From: Oscillospiraceae bacterium
Lineage (GTDB): Bacteria > Bacillota > Clostridia > Oscillospirales > Acutalibacteraceae
Reading direction: 5' to 3'
NCBI GenBank assembly: GCA_015066165.1
Contig: SVOX01000030.1
Coordinates: 1 to 14,017 of the forward strand
DNA: 14,017 nucleotides
The notes below the pieces were generated by a model. The model made no database searches, was not told where the DNA came from, and saw only the letters and a list, made by a program, of their open reading frames with translations. Shown piece after piece: positions 6,674-13,286 of this stretch. Made by a program: the position numbers and the translations under genes. Position 1 is the stretch's first letter. Each line of letters starts with the position of its first letter.

Positions 6674-7585
6674 TTAATTGATTTTACCGTAAAGTGGAAT
6701 ATCGCTGTCTTTTTTGGGCTCTCTTTCGGGAGCAGAATTTACAACGTTGTTTTGACGGTTGCCACGGCGGTTATTACCACGGCGACGGTCATCTCTGCGG
6801 CGTAAGGGCTTGAGTTCGGTGCCTTCCAAGCCAATTACAACACGGCGTTCACTGCCTTCACCAAATGAAGCCGAAGTTACACCATCAAAATTTTGAACTG
6901 CGGTGTGGATAATACGGCGTTCATAGGGGTTCATAGGTTCTAAAGTGCGGCATTTGCCGGTTTCTATAACTTGTTTGCAAATTTTAGAAGTAAGGTTTAT
7001 AAGGGTTTCTTCTCTTCTTTGGCGGTAATCACCAATGTTGAGAGATACTTTATAATATCCGCCGCCGCTGTTTGCAGCAAGACCTGCGAGATATTGTAAA
7101 GCGTCAAGAGTTTCGCCTCTGTGACCGATTATAACACCTAAGCCATCGCCTTCAAGTTCGATTAAAGCCGAGTTTTCTTTTTCGGCAATTTTGAGTGTGA
7201 TATTTGTGCAACCTAAATTTTCAAGAATTGGTTTTAAATATGCAATTGCCTTTGCGGCACGTGAATCACTTGAAAGTTCTGCTTCGGTTACGTATTTAAC
7301 ATCTGTAGTTTTTGCAGTTTCCTTTTTGGTTTCGTTTGTACGTTTTTCTGCTTTTTTGGGATTGCTTTTTTCTTTTTTAGTGTTTTTTGCGGGTTTTGGG
7401 TCTGGGAGTTCAACAAATGCTTTAACCTGGGCTTTGCTGCCGCCAAAAAGACCTAAAACCTTTTTTTGCGGAAACGCAAGTACGTCAAAACTGATGTCTG
7501 CGTCTTCTTTTACGTTTAATTCTAAAACGGCGTTTTCTTTGGCTTCTTCAATGGTTGAGCCATAGCCGATTGCTTCTTTAATCAA
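6674..7585 (-). CDS. jag: Jag/KhpB RNA-binding protein (SpoIIIJ-associated)
   Basis: RNA-binding protein that in Firmicutes partners KhpA and is encoded with the YidC insertase; it affects cell division and envelope growth. Domains in the 303 residues: Jag-N at about 1-58, with KKVLGLFGG; a Lys/Glu-rich linker 62-100; a KH domain at about 126-190 with the loop IIGHRG (G154-G157); and an R3H domain with RxxxH (R223, H227). A very basic stretch (RRRDDRRRGNNRRGNR, 262-277) precedes the end DIPLYGKIN. The start is TTG 7585, seven bases after a strong AGGAGGA at 7593-7599. The gene follows yidC by 15 bases, and the Shine-Dalgarno begins just after the yidC stop. The basic tail probably strengthens RNA contact (inference). 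Confidence 0.94.
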   Translation of the reverse strand: MIKEAIGYGSTIEEAKENAVLELNVKEDADISFDVLAFPQKKVLGLFGGSKAQVKAFVELPDPKPAKNTKKEKSNPKKAEKRTNETKKETAKTTDVKYVTEAELSSDSRAAKAIAYLKPILENLGCTNITLKIAEKENSALIELEGDGLGVIIGHRGETLDALQYLAGLAANSGGGYYKVSLNIGDYRQRREETLINLTSKICKQVIETGKCRTLEPMNPYERRIIHTAVQNFDGVTSASFGEGSERRVVIGLEGTELKPLRRRDDRRRGNNRRGNRQNNVVNSAPEREPKKDSDIPLYGKIN

Positions 7586-7592
7586 GAGAGTT

Positions 7593-7599
7593 TCCTCCT
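7593..7599 (-). promoter_or_regulatory. Shine-Dalgarno site fixing the jag TTG start
   Basis: AGGAGGA on the minus strand, seven bases before TTG 7585, sits between the yidC stop and jag. No ATG is available at a suitable distance. Confidence 0.8.
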
Positions 7600-7600
7600 A

Positions 7601-8524
7601 TTATTGTTGGTTATTGCCTAATTTTTTAATTTGACCTTCTTCAAAGTCACATTGTTTTGCAAGTTCTTTAGCACGTTCTTTTGAAAGAAGTTTGTGTGGA
7701 CCGTAGAAATACTGAACGGCAACTTGTGCCAAACCGCCGATAAGCGAAGAACAAGCCCAGTAGAATGTAACACCGCCCGGAAGCGAGAAACCGATAAATA
7801 GCGAAATGAGTGGCATTGTGAGCATCATTCCTGTCATACTGGGAGCATCGGGGTTGGTTTTCTTTTGCATTTTAGTTGAAATAACGCTTGTAAACATTTG
7901 TGCGAAAAATGCCAAAAGGGGCATAACCCAAATTAATTGGAAATCGCCAAAAATGTTGAATGAAAACTTTGGAGTTTCGGTAAGGTTTATACCAATGAAA
8001 TTAAAGTCAATGTTTTTACAAGCATCTAAAATAGCGGGAGAATTAATAGTTTTTGCTAAAACAGCGCCAATTATTTGAAGTTCGCTTCTGCCTTGAACGA
8101 TTTTAACACCGGTGGCTTCTAATGCCTTTGTGGCTTCGGCTATAATACCTGTGTCAACACGCATAAGGTAGGTGAGCGGACTCATAATGAGATAGTAAAT
8201 ACTCATCATAATTACAAGGCGGATAATCATGGGCAAACAACCGCCCGACATTGAAACGCCTTCTTTTTGGTAGAGTTCTTGCATAGCCATTGAATATTTT
8301 TGTTTGTCATCGCCGTATTTTTCTTTTAATTCGTCAAGTTTTGGCTTGATACGAAGTTGGCTTACGGCAGATTTTTGGCTTTTTATGGTAAGCGGAATAA
8401 AAACAATATTTATAAGTAGTGTGAAAATAAATACTGCGGCTGCAAAGTTGCCGCCAAAAGCGCTTGAAATTAATCTTAAAACCCAGCCAAGCGGGATATT
8501 AATAATATTAAATAATTTATCCAT
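7601..8524 (-). CDS. yidC: Membrane protein insertase YidC/Oxa1 family (SpoIIIJ-like)
   Basis: Inserts proteins into the cytoplasmic membrane, alone or with SecYEG. The 307 residues hold a first membrane segment at about 28-47, a coiled-coil hairpin loop at about 52-90 (LDELKEKYGDDKQKY), the signature GGCLPM (94-99) opening the next membrane segment, and further segments near 195-215 and 230-275 with LPGGVTFYW (248-256). There is no lipoprotein signal, unlike Bacillus SpoIIIJ. Oddly, the groove arginine expected in the first segment of the insertase core appears to be Asn39 (LLINIVFIPL), while an Arg occurs at 102 in the segment after GGCLPM, where Gln is usual. Between yidD and jag, as expected. 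Only a weak Shine-Dalgarno (GGGTG) precedes ATG 8524. Confidence 0.94.
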   Translation of the reverse strand: MDKLFNIINIPLGWVLRLISSAFGGNFAAAVFIFTLLINIVFIPLTIKSQKSAVSQLRIKPKLDELKEKYGDDKQKYSMAMQELYQKEGVSMSGGCLPMIIRLVIMMSIYYLIMSPLTYLMRVDTGIIAEATKALEATGVKIVQGRSELQIIGAVLAKTINSPAILDACKNIDFNFIGINLTETPKFSFNIFGDFQLIWVMPLLAFFAQMFTSVISTKMQKKTNPDAPSMTGMMLTMPLISLFIGFSLPGGVTFYWACSSLIGGLAQVAVQYFYGPHKLLSKERAKELAKQCDFEEGQIKKLGNNQQ

Positions 8525-8563
8525 TTATACACCCGTCCATTCAAAAAATGGTAATTTTCATAG

Positions 8564-8785
8564 TTAGTGTTTCTTTTGAGGTACAGGGTCGTACCCACCC
8601 TTACAAAAGGGATTACAACGAAGTATTCTCCATAAGGCGAGAAGTGTGCCTTTAAATGCGCCGTGAACTGTGATTGCCTCAATCGCATATTGCGAACAGC
8701 AAGGAGTGAAACGGCAACAAGGAATTTTGTGCGGAGAAATTGCACGTTGGTAAAATCTAATAAATTTAATCAGCAGTTTTTTCAT
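8564..8785 (-). CDS. yidD: Membrane protein insertion efficiency factor YidD
   Basis: Small membrane-associated protein that assists YidC-dependent insertion. The 73 residues match the family throughout: an amphipathic start KKLLIKFIRFYQRAISP, the Cys-rich core PCCRFTPCCSQYAIEAI, and the closing RCNPFCKGGYDPVP. One Cys (FTPCCSQ) replaces the more usual Thr. The ATG lies inside the end of rnpA (20-bp overlap) and has no visible Shine-Dalgarno, so translation is probably coupled to rnpA. Position between rnpA and yidC is the standard order. Confidence 0.95.
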   Translation of the reverse strand: MKKLLIKFIRFYQRAISPHKIPCCRFTPCCSQYAIEAITVHGAFKGTLLALWRILRCNPFCKGGYDPVPQKKH

Positions 8786-9125
8786 TTTGGTTAATTTCTA
8801 AAAGGTTGGCTTTTTGAAGAATTTTTTGTAGGCAGGCGCCAACCTCGGTACTTTTTACGTTTAAAATACGAGTTCTTGCTACAATTACAAAATCGTGCCC
8901 CTTTAAAATATTGGGCTGAACCATACTAAATGCCGCAGTTATAACACGCTTTGCACGGTTGCGTTTTACGGCGTTGCCGATTTTTTTACCCACGGTTATG
9001 CCGAGTTTAATATCACCAAAACGGTTTTTGTTTGCATAAACAACAAAATAAGGCGTTACAAAAGATGTACCTTTATTATATACTCGGCGAAAATCACGGT
9101 TTTCCTTTAATTTAGATATTTTCAT
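8766..9125 (-). CDS. rnpA: Ribonuclease P protein component RnpA
   Basis: Protein subunit that supports the catalytic RNA of RNase P in removing tRNA 5' leaders. The 119 residues begin MKISKLKENRDFRRVYNKG, the family N-terminus, and contain the RNA-binding signature GKKIGNAVKRNRAKR at residues 46-60. The frame is open further upstream to 9200, but that extension overlaps rpmH and a hairpin and is not family-like, so ATG 9125 is chosen. No Shine-Dalgarno precedes it (the bases are pyrimidine-rich). A terminator-like hairpin lies 9 bases upstream, so expression may depend on read-through from rpmH, or on a transcript starting elsewhere. Stop overlaps yidD. Confidence 0.94.
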   Translation of the reverse strand: MKISKLKENRDFRRVYNKGTSFVTPYFVVYANKNRFGDIKLGITVGKKIGNAVKRNRAKRVITAAFSMVQPNILKGHDFVIVARTRILNVKSTEVGACLQKILQKANLLEINQNEKTAD

Positions 9126-9134
9126 AATAAAAGG

Positions 9135-9158
9135 AAAAGCCACATGGAAGTGGCTTTT
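9135..9158 (-). terminator. Terminator-like hairpin between rpmH and rnpA
   Basis: AAAAGCCAC and GTGGCTTTT form a perfect 9-bp stem with a 6-nt loop, starting inside the rpmH stop codon. On the minus strand it leads into TTTTCCTTTTATT, a broken T-tract. It probably attenuates or processes the transcript so that L34 is made in excess over RnpA. Confidence 0.7.
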
Positions 9159-9291
9159 AATATGATAATTTCTTTCTTCCTTTTGCTCTGCGGCGTGCAA
9201 GTACTTTGCGGCCGTTAGCAGTAGCCATTCTCTTTAAGAAACCGTGCTCTTTCTTGCGGTGAAGCTTTTTTGGTTGATATGTTCTTTTCAA
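9157..9291 (-). CDS. rpmH: 50S ribosomal protein L34
   Basis: Very basic 44-residue component of the large ribosomal subunit. The reading is MKRTYQPKKLHRKK, then HGFLKRMATANGRKVLARRR, then AKGRKKLSY, which is canonical L34 from end to end. The start is TTG 9291, supported by AGGAGGG (9300-9306) eight bases upstream and by the invariant KRTYQP that follows. It is the first gene of the rnpA-yidD-yidC-jag cluster and has its own strong promoter at 9367-9396. Unlike many bacteria there is no dnaA on its other side; rpmE is divergent instead. Confidence 0.97.
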   Translation of the reverse strand: MKRTYQPKKLHRKKEHGFLKRMATANGRKVLARRRAKGRKKLSY

Positions 9292-9299
9292 CTTCTATA

Positions 9300-9306
9300 C
9301 CCTCCT
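9300..9306 (-). promoter_or_regulatory. Shine-Dalgarno site fixing the rpmH TTG start
   Basis: AGGAGGG on the minus strand, eight bases before TTG 9291, the codon that begins the canonical L34 sequence. Confidence 0.85.
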
Positions 9307-9311
9307 TAATG

Positions 9312-9354
9312 TTAACTTAGCGGTTAAATTGGTGCAAAAAATTCGCACATAACC
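9312..9354 (-). promoter_or_regulatory. Structured rpmH leader with competing hairpins
   Basis: One fold pairs 9322-9326 (GGTTA, plus strand) with 9350-9354 (TAACC) and, inside it, GTGC (9332-9335) with GCAC (9345-9348). The other pairs TTAAC (9312-9316) with GTTAA (9323-9327). They share bases 9323-9326 and so exclude each other. Stems are short; a regulatory role is inference. Confidence 0.35.
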
Positions 9355-9366
9355 TTTCAATTTTAG

Positions 9367-9396
9367 ATTATAACCCAAAACACCCCTCGGTGTCAA
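9367..9396 (-). promoter_or_regulatory. Sigma-A promoter of rpmH operon
   Basis: Minus strand TTGACA at 9396-9391 and TATAAT at 9372-9367, spacer 18 bp, both perfect. Start expected near 9360, leader about 70 nt. A small palindrome ACACC-GAGG-GGTGT overlaps the end of the -35 box and the spacer and could be an operator. Confidence 0.82.
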
Positions 9397-9441
9397 CAAA
9401 AACTTTTCAAAGGTAAAAAAATTATTATAATAAAAAAATAC

Positions 9442-9470
9442 TTGATTTTTGTGAAAAGATGTGATATTAT
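9442..9470 (+). promoter_or_regulatory. Sigma-A promoter of rpmE
   Basis: TTGATT at 9442-9447 and TATTAT at 9465-9470 with a 17-bp spacer. Predicted start near 9477 gives a leader of about 28 nt. Divergent from, and about 45 bp away from, the rpmH promoter. Confidence 0.72.
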
Positions 9471-9490
9471 TATTTGGCTAATGTGATAGA

Positions 9491-9496
9491 AAGGAG
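9491..9496 (+). promoter_or_regulatory. Shine-Dalgarno site fixing the rpmE ATG start
   Basis: AAGGAG, eight bases before ATG 9505. The in-frame GTG at 9496 overlaps this site and cannot be the start. Confidence 0.82.
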
Positions 9497-9504
9497 TGAC
9501 AACG

Positions 9505-9708
9505 ATGAAAGAAGGACTTCATCCTGAGTATGAAAAGGTAACAGTAAAGTGCGCTTGTGGTGCTGAGTTCGAAACTCGTTCCACTAAAAAGGATATCCGC
9601 TTGGATATTTGCTCTAAATGTCATCCGTTCTTTACAGGTAAGCAAAAGTTGGTTGATACCGGCGGACGTGTTGATAGATTCAACAAGCGTTTCAATATTG
9701 GAAAATAA
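9505..9708 (+). CDS. rpmE: 50S ribosomal protein L31, zinc-binding type
   Basis: Component of the large ribosomal subunit that contributes to the bridge with the small subunit. The 67 residues show KEGLHPEY at the N-terminus, two cysteine pairs (C16, C18 and C36, C39) that mark the zinc-containing form, then HPFFTGKQKLVDTGGRVDRF and a short basic end. The ATG at 9505 has AAGGAG eight bases upstream, whereas the in-frame GTG at 9496 overlaps that site. Own promoter and terminator make it a single-gene unit. Zinc-type L31 is usually exchanged for a cysteine-free paralogue under zinc starvation; none is seen in this window. Confidence 0.97.
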   Translation: MKEGLHPEYEKVTVKCACGAEFETRSTKKDIRLDICSKCHPFFTGKQKLVDTGGRVDRFNKRFNIGK

Positions 9709-9715
9709 TTACCTT

Positions 9716-9752
9716 AAAACCGCACTGCCGAAGACGGCGGGTGCGGTTTTTT
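9716..9752 (+). terminator. Intrinsic terminator of rpmE
   Basis: AAAACCGCAC (9716-9725) pairs with GTGCGGTTTT (9741-9750); an inner stem GCCG/CGGC closes an AAGA loop. It ends in six T residues, starting eight bases after the rpmE stop. Confidence 0.9.
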
Positions 9753-9775
9753 AAACTAAATGGGGGGTATTTCTT

Positions 9776-10405
9776 GTGGATACATATTTAACCGTGTTCG
9801 AGCAAAATGAAACTGAATATGTAGAAAAGCGGTCACGTTTTATTGCAACGCTTCGCCATTGCGAGACTGAAGCCGAGGCAAACGCTTTTTTAGAAGAAAT
9901 GCGCTCTAAATACTGGGACGCACGTCATAACTGCTTTGCGTATTCGGTACAGGAGGGTAAACTTTGCCGTTTTTCAGATGACGGCGAACCGCACGGTACG
10001 GCAGGCAAACCAATGCTTGATGTGATTGTGGGTTCGGGTATTACTAATATTGCGGTTGTTGTAACAAGGTATTTTGGCGGTGTACTTTTGGGTACGGGCG
10101 GACTTGTCCGTGCTTATTCAAAATCGGTGCAAGACGTACTTTCGGGTGCAAAGGTTTTTAAAATGGTACCAAGCGCTGTTTTGAGTATTAATTGCAATTA
10201 TACTGACCACGGTAAACTTGTCAACTTAATCGGTAACTGTGACGGTGTTATTGTTGACACCCAATTTACCGAAAAGGTATTGGTAGAGTTTTGTTTAAAG
10301 ATGGCAGACATCGATTCTTTTGAAAAAAAACTAACCGAAACGTTTAGCGCACGTCTTGAATTTGAAATTTTGGAGAAAAAATTGACACCTTTTAAAGAAA
10401 AATAA
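9776..10405 (+). CDS. yigZ: YigZ/IMPACT family protein
   Basis: Conserved protein of the IMPACT/UPF0029 family, related to eukaryotic IMPACT; bacterial members (YigZ, YvyE) have no settled biochemical role. The 209 residues split into an N-terminal IMPACT domain (about 15-125) and a C-terminal DUF1949 domain. Diagnostic segments are EKRSRFIA, DARHNCFAY, SDDGEPHGTAGKPML and TRYFGGVLLGTGGLVRAY. The start is GTG 9776, eight bases after a run of six G residues (9762-9767) serving as Shine-Dalgarno. It follows the rpmE terminator and precedes dgt by 48 bp on the same strand. Its own promoter was not identified. Confidence 0.94.
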   Translation: MDTYLTVFEQNETEYVEKRSRFIATLRHCETEAEANAFLEEMRSKYWDARHNCFAYSVQEGKLCRFSDDGEPHGTAGKPMLDVIVGSGITNIAVVVTRYFGGVLLGTGGLVRAYSKSVQDVLSGAKVFKMVPSAVLSINCNYTDHGKLVNLIGNCDGVIVDTQFTEKVLVEFCLKMADIDSFEKKLTETFSARLEFEILEKKLTPFKEK

Positions 10406-10411
10406 AGGAAT

Positions 10412-10439
10412 TTGAGATTTTTTTGCGAATATATATAAT
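10412..10439 (+). promoter_or_regulatory. Candidate sigma-A promoter for dgt-dnaG-rpoD
   Basis: TTGAGA (10412-10417), 16-bp spacer, TATAAT (10434-10439). Transcription would start near 10446, only about eight bases before the GTG of dgt, leaving part of the Shine-Dalgarno outside the message. Good match but unusual geometry. Confidence 0.45.
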
Positions 10440-10453
10440 GAAGGGGTGGTAGA

Positions 10454-11452
10454 GTGGAGAATATAAGAACTGTAACCGAACAAAACGAAAAGTTAATATT
10501 ATCTTCAAACGCTACCCTGTGCATTAATTCAAAGGGTAGAGCAAAACCCGAAGAGAAGTGTAACTTAAGAACTGATTTTCAACGTGACCGTGATAGAATA
10601 ATTCACTCAAAGGCGTTTAGAAGATTGAAGCACAAAACACAGGTGTTTTTGTCGCCTGAATCGGACCATTACCGAACACGCCTTACTCACACGCTTGAGG
10701 TTTCGCAAATTGCAAGAACGTTGTCCCGTGCGTTACGCCTTAACGAAGATTTGACCGAAGCCATTGCATTAGGTCACGATTTAGGTCACACACCGTTTGG
10801 ACATGCAGGGGAAAGGGCACTTGATGCGCTTATGCCTTTTGATTTTAAACATTATGAACAAAGTGTAAGAGTTTGTGAAAAGTTAGAAAAATCGGGCAAA
10901 GGGTTAAACCTTACATACGAAGTTTTAGACGGTATAAAATGTCATACCAAGGGTGAATTTGCAAAAACACTTGAAGGTAAAGTTGTTCGCTTTGCTGACC
11001 GTATTGCTTATATTAATCACGATATTGACGATGCTATTCGTGCAGGTGTGATTTCGGCAAGTCAAATACCAAGCGAAATTGTAAAAAATCTTGGCAACAA
11101 CAAAAGCGAACGAATCAGCACTCTTGTAAATTCTATTGTAAACAATAGCGGTGACGATATTTTGATGGACAGCAACACCGAAAAATATTATGACCTTTTA
11201 CACGAATTTTTGTTTGATACGGTTTATAAGAACCAAGTTGCAAAATCGGAAGAAACAAAAGTTTTTGGCATTATTGAAGGAATTTACAATTATCTTTCCA
11301 AAAATCCGCAAAAAATGGGCAACGAATTTTTAAAAATTATTGAAACCGAAGGTGAAAAACGTGCCATTGCCGATTATATAGCCGGCATGACCGACCATTA
11401 CGCCATAACGGTTTATTCAGATATCTACATTCCAAAAGCGTGGAAAATTTAA
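10454..11452 (+). CDS. dgt: dGTPase-like deoxynucleoside triphosphate triphosphohydrolase (HD domain)
   Basis: Hydrolyses dNTPs to deoxynucleoside and tripolyphosphate, controlling the nucleotide pool. The 332 residues carry the HD metal site: RLTHTLEV (H79), GHDLGHTPFGH with H108-D109, and the late Asp in FADRIAYINHD (D182). The preceding FRRLKHKTQVF and the RDRDRIIHS segment are typical of this subfamily. Length matches the shorter clostridial type rather than the 500-residue E. coli Dgt. GTG 10454 follows the G-rich AAGGGGTGG at 10441-10449. Placement just before dnaG and rpoD is a common clostridial order, tying it to replication. Preferred substrate (dGTP or several dNTPs) cannot be told. 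Confidence 0.93.
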   Translation: MENIRTVTEQNEKLILSSNATLCINSKGRAKPEEKCNLRTDFQRDRDRIIHSKAFRRLKHKTQVFLSPESDHYRTRLTHTLEVSQIARTLSRALRLNEDLTEAIALGHDLGHTPFGHAGERALDALMPFDFKHYEQSVRVCEKLEKSGKGLNLTYEVLDGIKCHTKGEFAKTLEGKVVRFADRIAYINHDIDDAIRAGVISASQIPSEIVKNLGNNKSERISTLVNSIVNNSGDDILMDSNTEKYYDLLHEFLFDTVYKNQVAKSEETKVFGIIEGIYNYLSKNPQKMGNEFLKIIETEGEKRAIADYIAGMTDHYAITVYSDIYIPKAWKI

Positions 11453-11454
11453 TG

Positions 11455-11468
11455 TACCATTTATGGTA
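11455..11468. repeat. Palindrome between dgt and dnaG
   Basis: TACCAT-TT-ATGGTA, a perfect 6-bp inverted repeat three bases after the dgt stop. There is no T-tract, so it is not a clear terminator. It could be an operator or processing site within the operon. Confidence 0.35.
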
Positions 11469-11509
11469 TATTAAATAATGTATTATATATTTAAACAGGA
11501 GGTGGAACC

Positions 11510-13285
11510 ATGGCAATACCGCAAGAGGTTATTGAAGAAATTAAATACAGAAATGATATTGAAACCACTATTTCGCAGTATGTAAATTTAAAACGCAGGG
11601 GCAAAAATCTTGTTGGTCTTTGTCCGTTCCATAGTGAAAAAACTCCATCGTTTACAATTTATCCCGAAAACGGCTCGTTTTACTGTTTTGGTTGCGGTGT
11701 CGGAGGTGACGTAATCACCTTTACGGGACTTATTGAAAATCTTGATTACATTGAATCGGTTAAACTTTTGGCTGAAAAAAGCGGTGTAACTTTACCGCAA
11801 GACGGTTATGACGATTCAATGCAAAAATTAAAAAACCGTATTTATGATATTAACCGTGAAACTGCAAAGTTTTTCCATAACCACCTTTTGAGTGACGGCG
11901 GTAAATGGGCAAGGGAATATCTGTTGGGGCGTGGACTTACGCCAAAAACCATAAAACAGTTTGGTCTTGGCGCTGCACCTGACAGTTGGGACTCGCTTAT
12001 AAAACACTTAAAAGAAAAGGGCTATACCATAAGCGAAATGCTTACCGCCAACGTTATTGGTAAAAGCCAACGCGGAACTTATTACGACCGCTTTAGAAAA
12101 AGGGTTATGTTCCCAATAATTAATATTCGCGGAAACGTTGTTGGTTTTAGCGGAAGAGCAATGCCCGGTGAAGATAAAATGGGCGGTAAGTATGTAAACA
12201 CTTCGGATACGCCGGTTTATAAAAAGAGTGAAAACCTGTTTGGTATAAATTATGCTAAAAACCATTGTAGCGACCAAATTATTTTGGTAGAAGGTAATAT
12301 GGACGTTATTTCGCTTCACCAAGCGGGATTTTGCAACGCTGTGGCACCTTTGGGAACTGCTTTTACATCCGAACAGGTGAACCTGATTGCAAGATATACC
12401 AAAGAAATTGTGCTAATGCTTGATGCAGATGCGGCGGGGCAAAAAGCAATACGCCGTGCTTCACAGTTGCTTGAAAACACGGGACTAAACGTAAGGGTGG
12501 TAGTAATACCAGACGGTAAAGACCCTGATGAGTTTATAAAAAACAACGGCGCCGATAGATTTAAAGCGCTTCTTTCGGGAGCGGTTAGCGATATTGAGTA
12601 TAAACTTTTGATGGCGGCTGACGGTTTGCTCCTTGATACTGATGACGGACGGCTTAAGTATTTAAGTAAAGCGGCGCAAATTTTATCTACAACTGATGAC
12701 GTTATGGCACGGGATATATACATAGGCCGTCTTTGCGAAAAATATGAAGTTTCCCGTACGGCACTAACATCAAAGGTAGAAGAGTATAGAAAACAAAACA
12801 AACGTACACAACGTAAAAAAGAGATAAATGACGTTATAAGACCTAAATTTACAAAAGACGATATAAATCCCGAACGGCGAAAATCTTTAAAAGGTGTATC
12901 TGCCGAGGAAACACTTATAGCGGTGCTTTTGCAACATCCCGATTTTTTGGATTATGCTAAAGAAAATTTACCACCCGATAAAATGATTACCAACCTTAAT
13001 ATGCGAATATATCAAACTTTGCTTGATATAAACAGTCAAGGTCGCATACCCGATATTTCGGTATTTGCTCAAAGTTACTCAAGCGGTGAAGTTGGGTATT
13101 TGGTATCACTTCAAAACAGCGGGAAAGCGGGAGAAAACGCAAAAATTGTATTAAAAGACTGCATAAAGGTAATATTAGAAGAGAATACACTTTTGAGTTT
13201 TGGTAAAGAAGAAAACCAAAACACAGAAGACTGGGCTTCTAAATTACAAGAAATTATAAATAAAAAATCAAAAGGGAATGGATAA
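11510..13285 (+). CDS. dnaG: DNA primase DnaG
   Basis: Synthesises RNA primers at the replication fork with the replicative helicase. In the 591 residues the CHC2 zinc finger is C38-x2-H41 with C59-x2-C62, framed by GLCPFHSEKTPSF and YCFGCGVGGD. The RNA-polymerase core follows (RFRKRVMFPI at 194-203, VVGFSGRAM at 210-218). The TOPRIM catalytic part shows VEGNMD (260-265) and LDADAAG (304-310), providing the metal-binding acidic residues. The C-terminal helicase-binding region begins near 460. Start ATG 11510 has AGGAGGTGG at 11497-11505. The stop lies one base before the rpoD start, the classic macromolecular-synthesis pairing. Confidence 0.97.
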   Translation: MAIPQEVIEEIKYRNDIETTISQYVNLKRRGKNLVGLCPFHSEKTPSFTIYPENGSFYCFGCGVGGDVITFTGLIENLDYIESVKLLAEKSGVTLPQDGYDDSMQKLKNRIYDINRETAKFFHNHLLSDGGKWAREYLLGRGLTPKTIKQFGLGAAPDSWDSLIKHLKEKGYTISEMLTANVIGKSQRGTYYDRFRKRVMFPIINIRGNVVGFSGRAMPGEDKMGGKYVNTSDTPVYKKSENLFGINYAKNHCSDQIILVEGNMDVISLHQAGFCNAVAPLGTAFTSEQVNLIARYTKEIVLMLDADAAGQKAIRRASQLLENTGLNVRVVVIPDGKDPDEFIKNNGADRFKALLSGAVSDIEYKLLMAADGLLLDTDDGRLKYLSKAAQILSTTDDVMARDIYIGRLCEKYEVSRTALTSKVEEYRKQNKRTQRKKEINDVIRPKFTKDDINPERRKSLKGVSAEETLIAVLLQHPDFLDYAKENLPPDKMITNLNMRIYQTLLDINSQGRIPDISVFAQSYSSGEVGYLVSLQNSGKAGENAKIVLKDCIKVILEENTLLSFGKEENQNTEDWASKLQEIINKKSKGNG

Positions 13286-13286
13286 G

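Noticed and set aside
7191..7565. 124-codon plus-strand reading frame opposite jag
   Set aside because: It mirrors the codon pattern of jag, has no Shine-Dalgarno and no recognisable protein features.
8517..8540. Eight-codon upstream reading frame overlapping the yidC start
   Set aside because: It is very short, lacks a Shine-Dalgarno, and such frames occur by chance.
9126..9200. N-terminal extension of RnpA
   Set aside because: It overlaps rpmH and the intergenic hairpin, and the family N-terminus begins at ATG 9125.
9292..9504. Replication origin next to rpmH
   Set aside because: No TTATCCACA-like DnaA boxes or AT-rich 13-mer repeats; the region is accounted for by two promoters and leaders.
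12316..12801. 161-codon minus-strand reading frame opposite dnaG
   Set aside because: It lies wholly antisense to well-conserved primase domains and shows a Ser/Ala-rich shadow composition.
13278..13286. Earlier ATG start for rpoD
   Set aside because: It abuts the Shine-Dalgarno with no spacing, whereas ATG 13287 is nine bases away.
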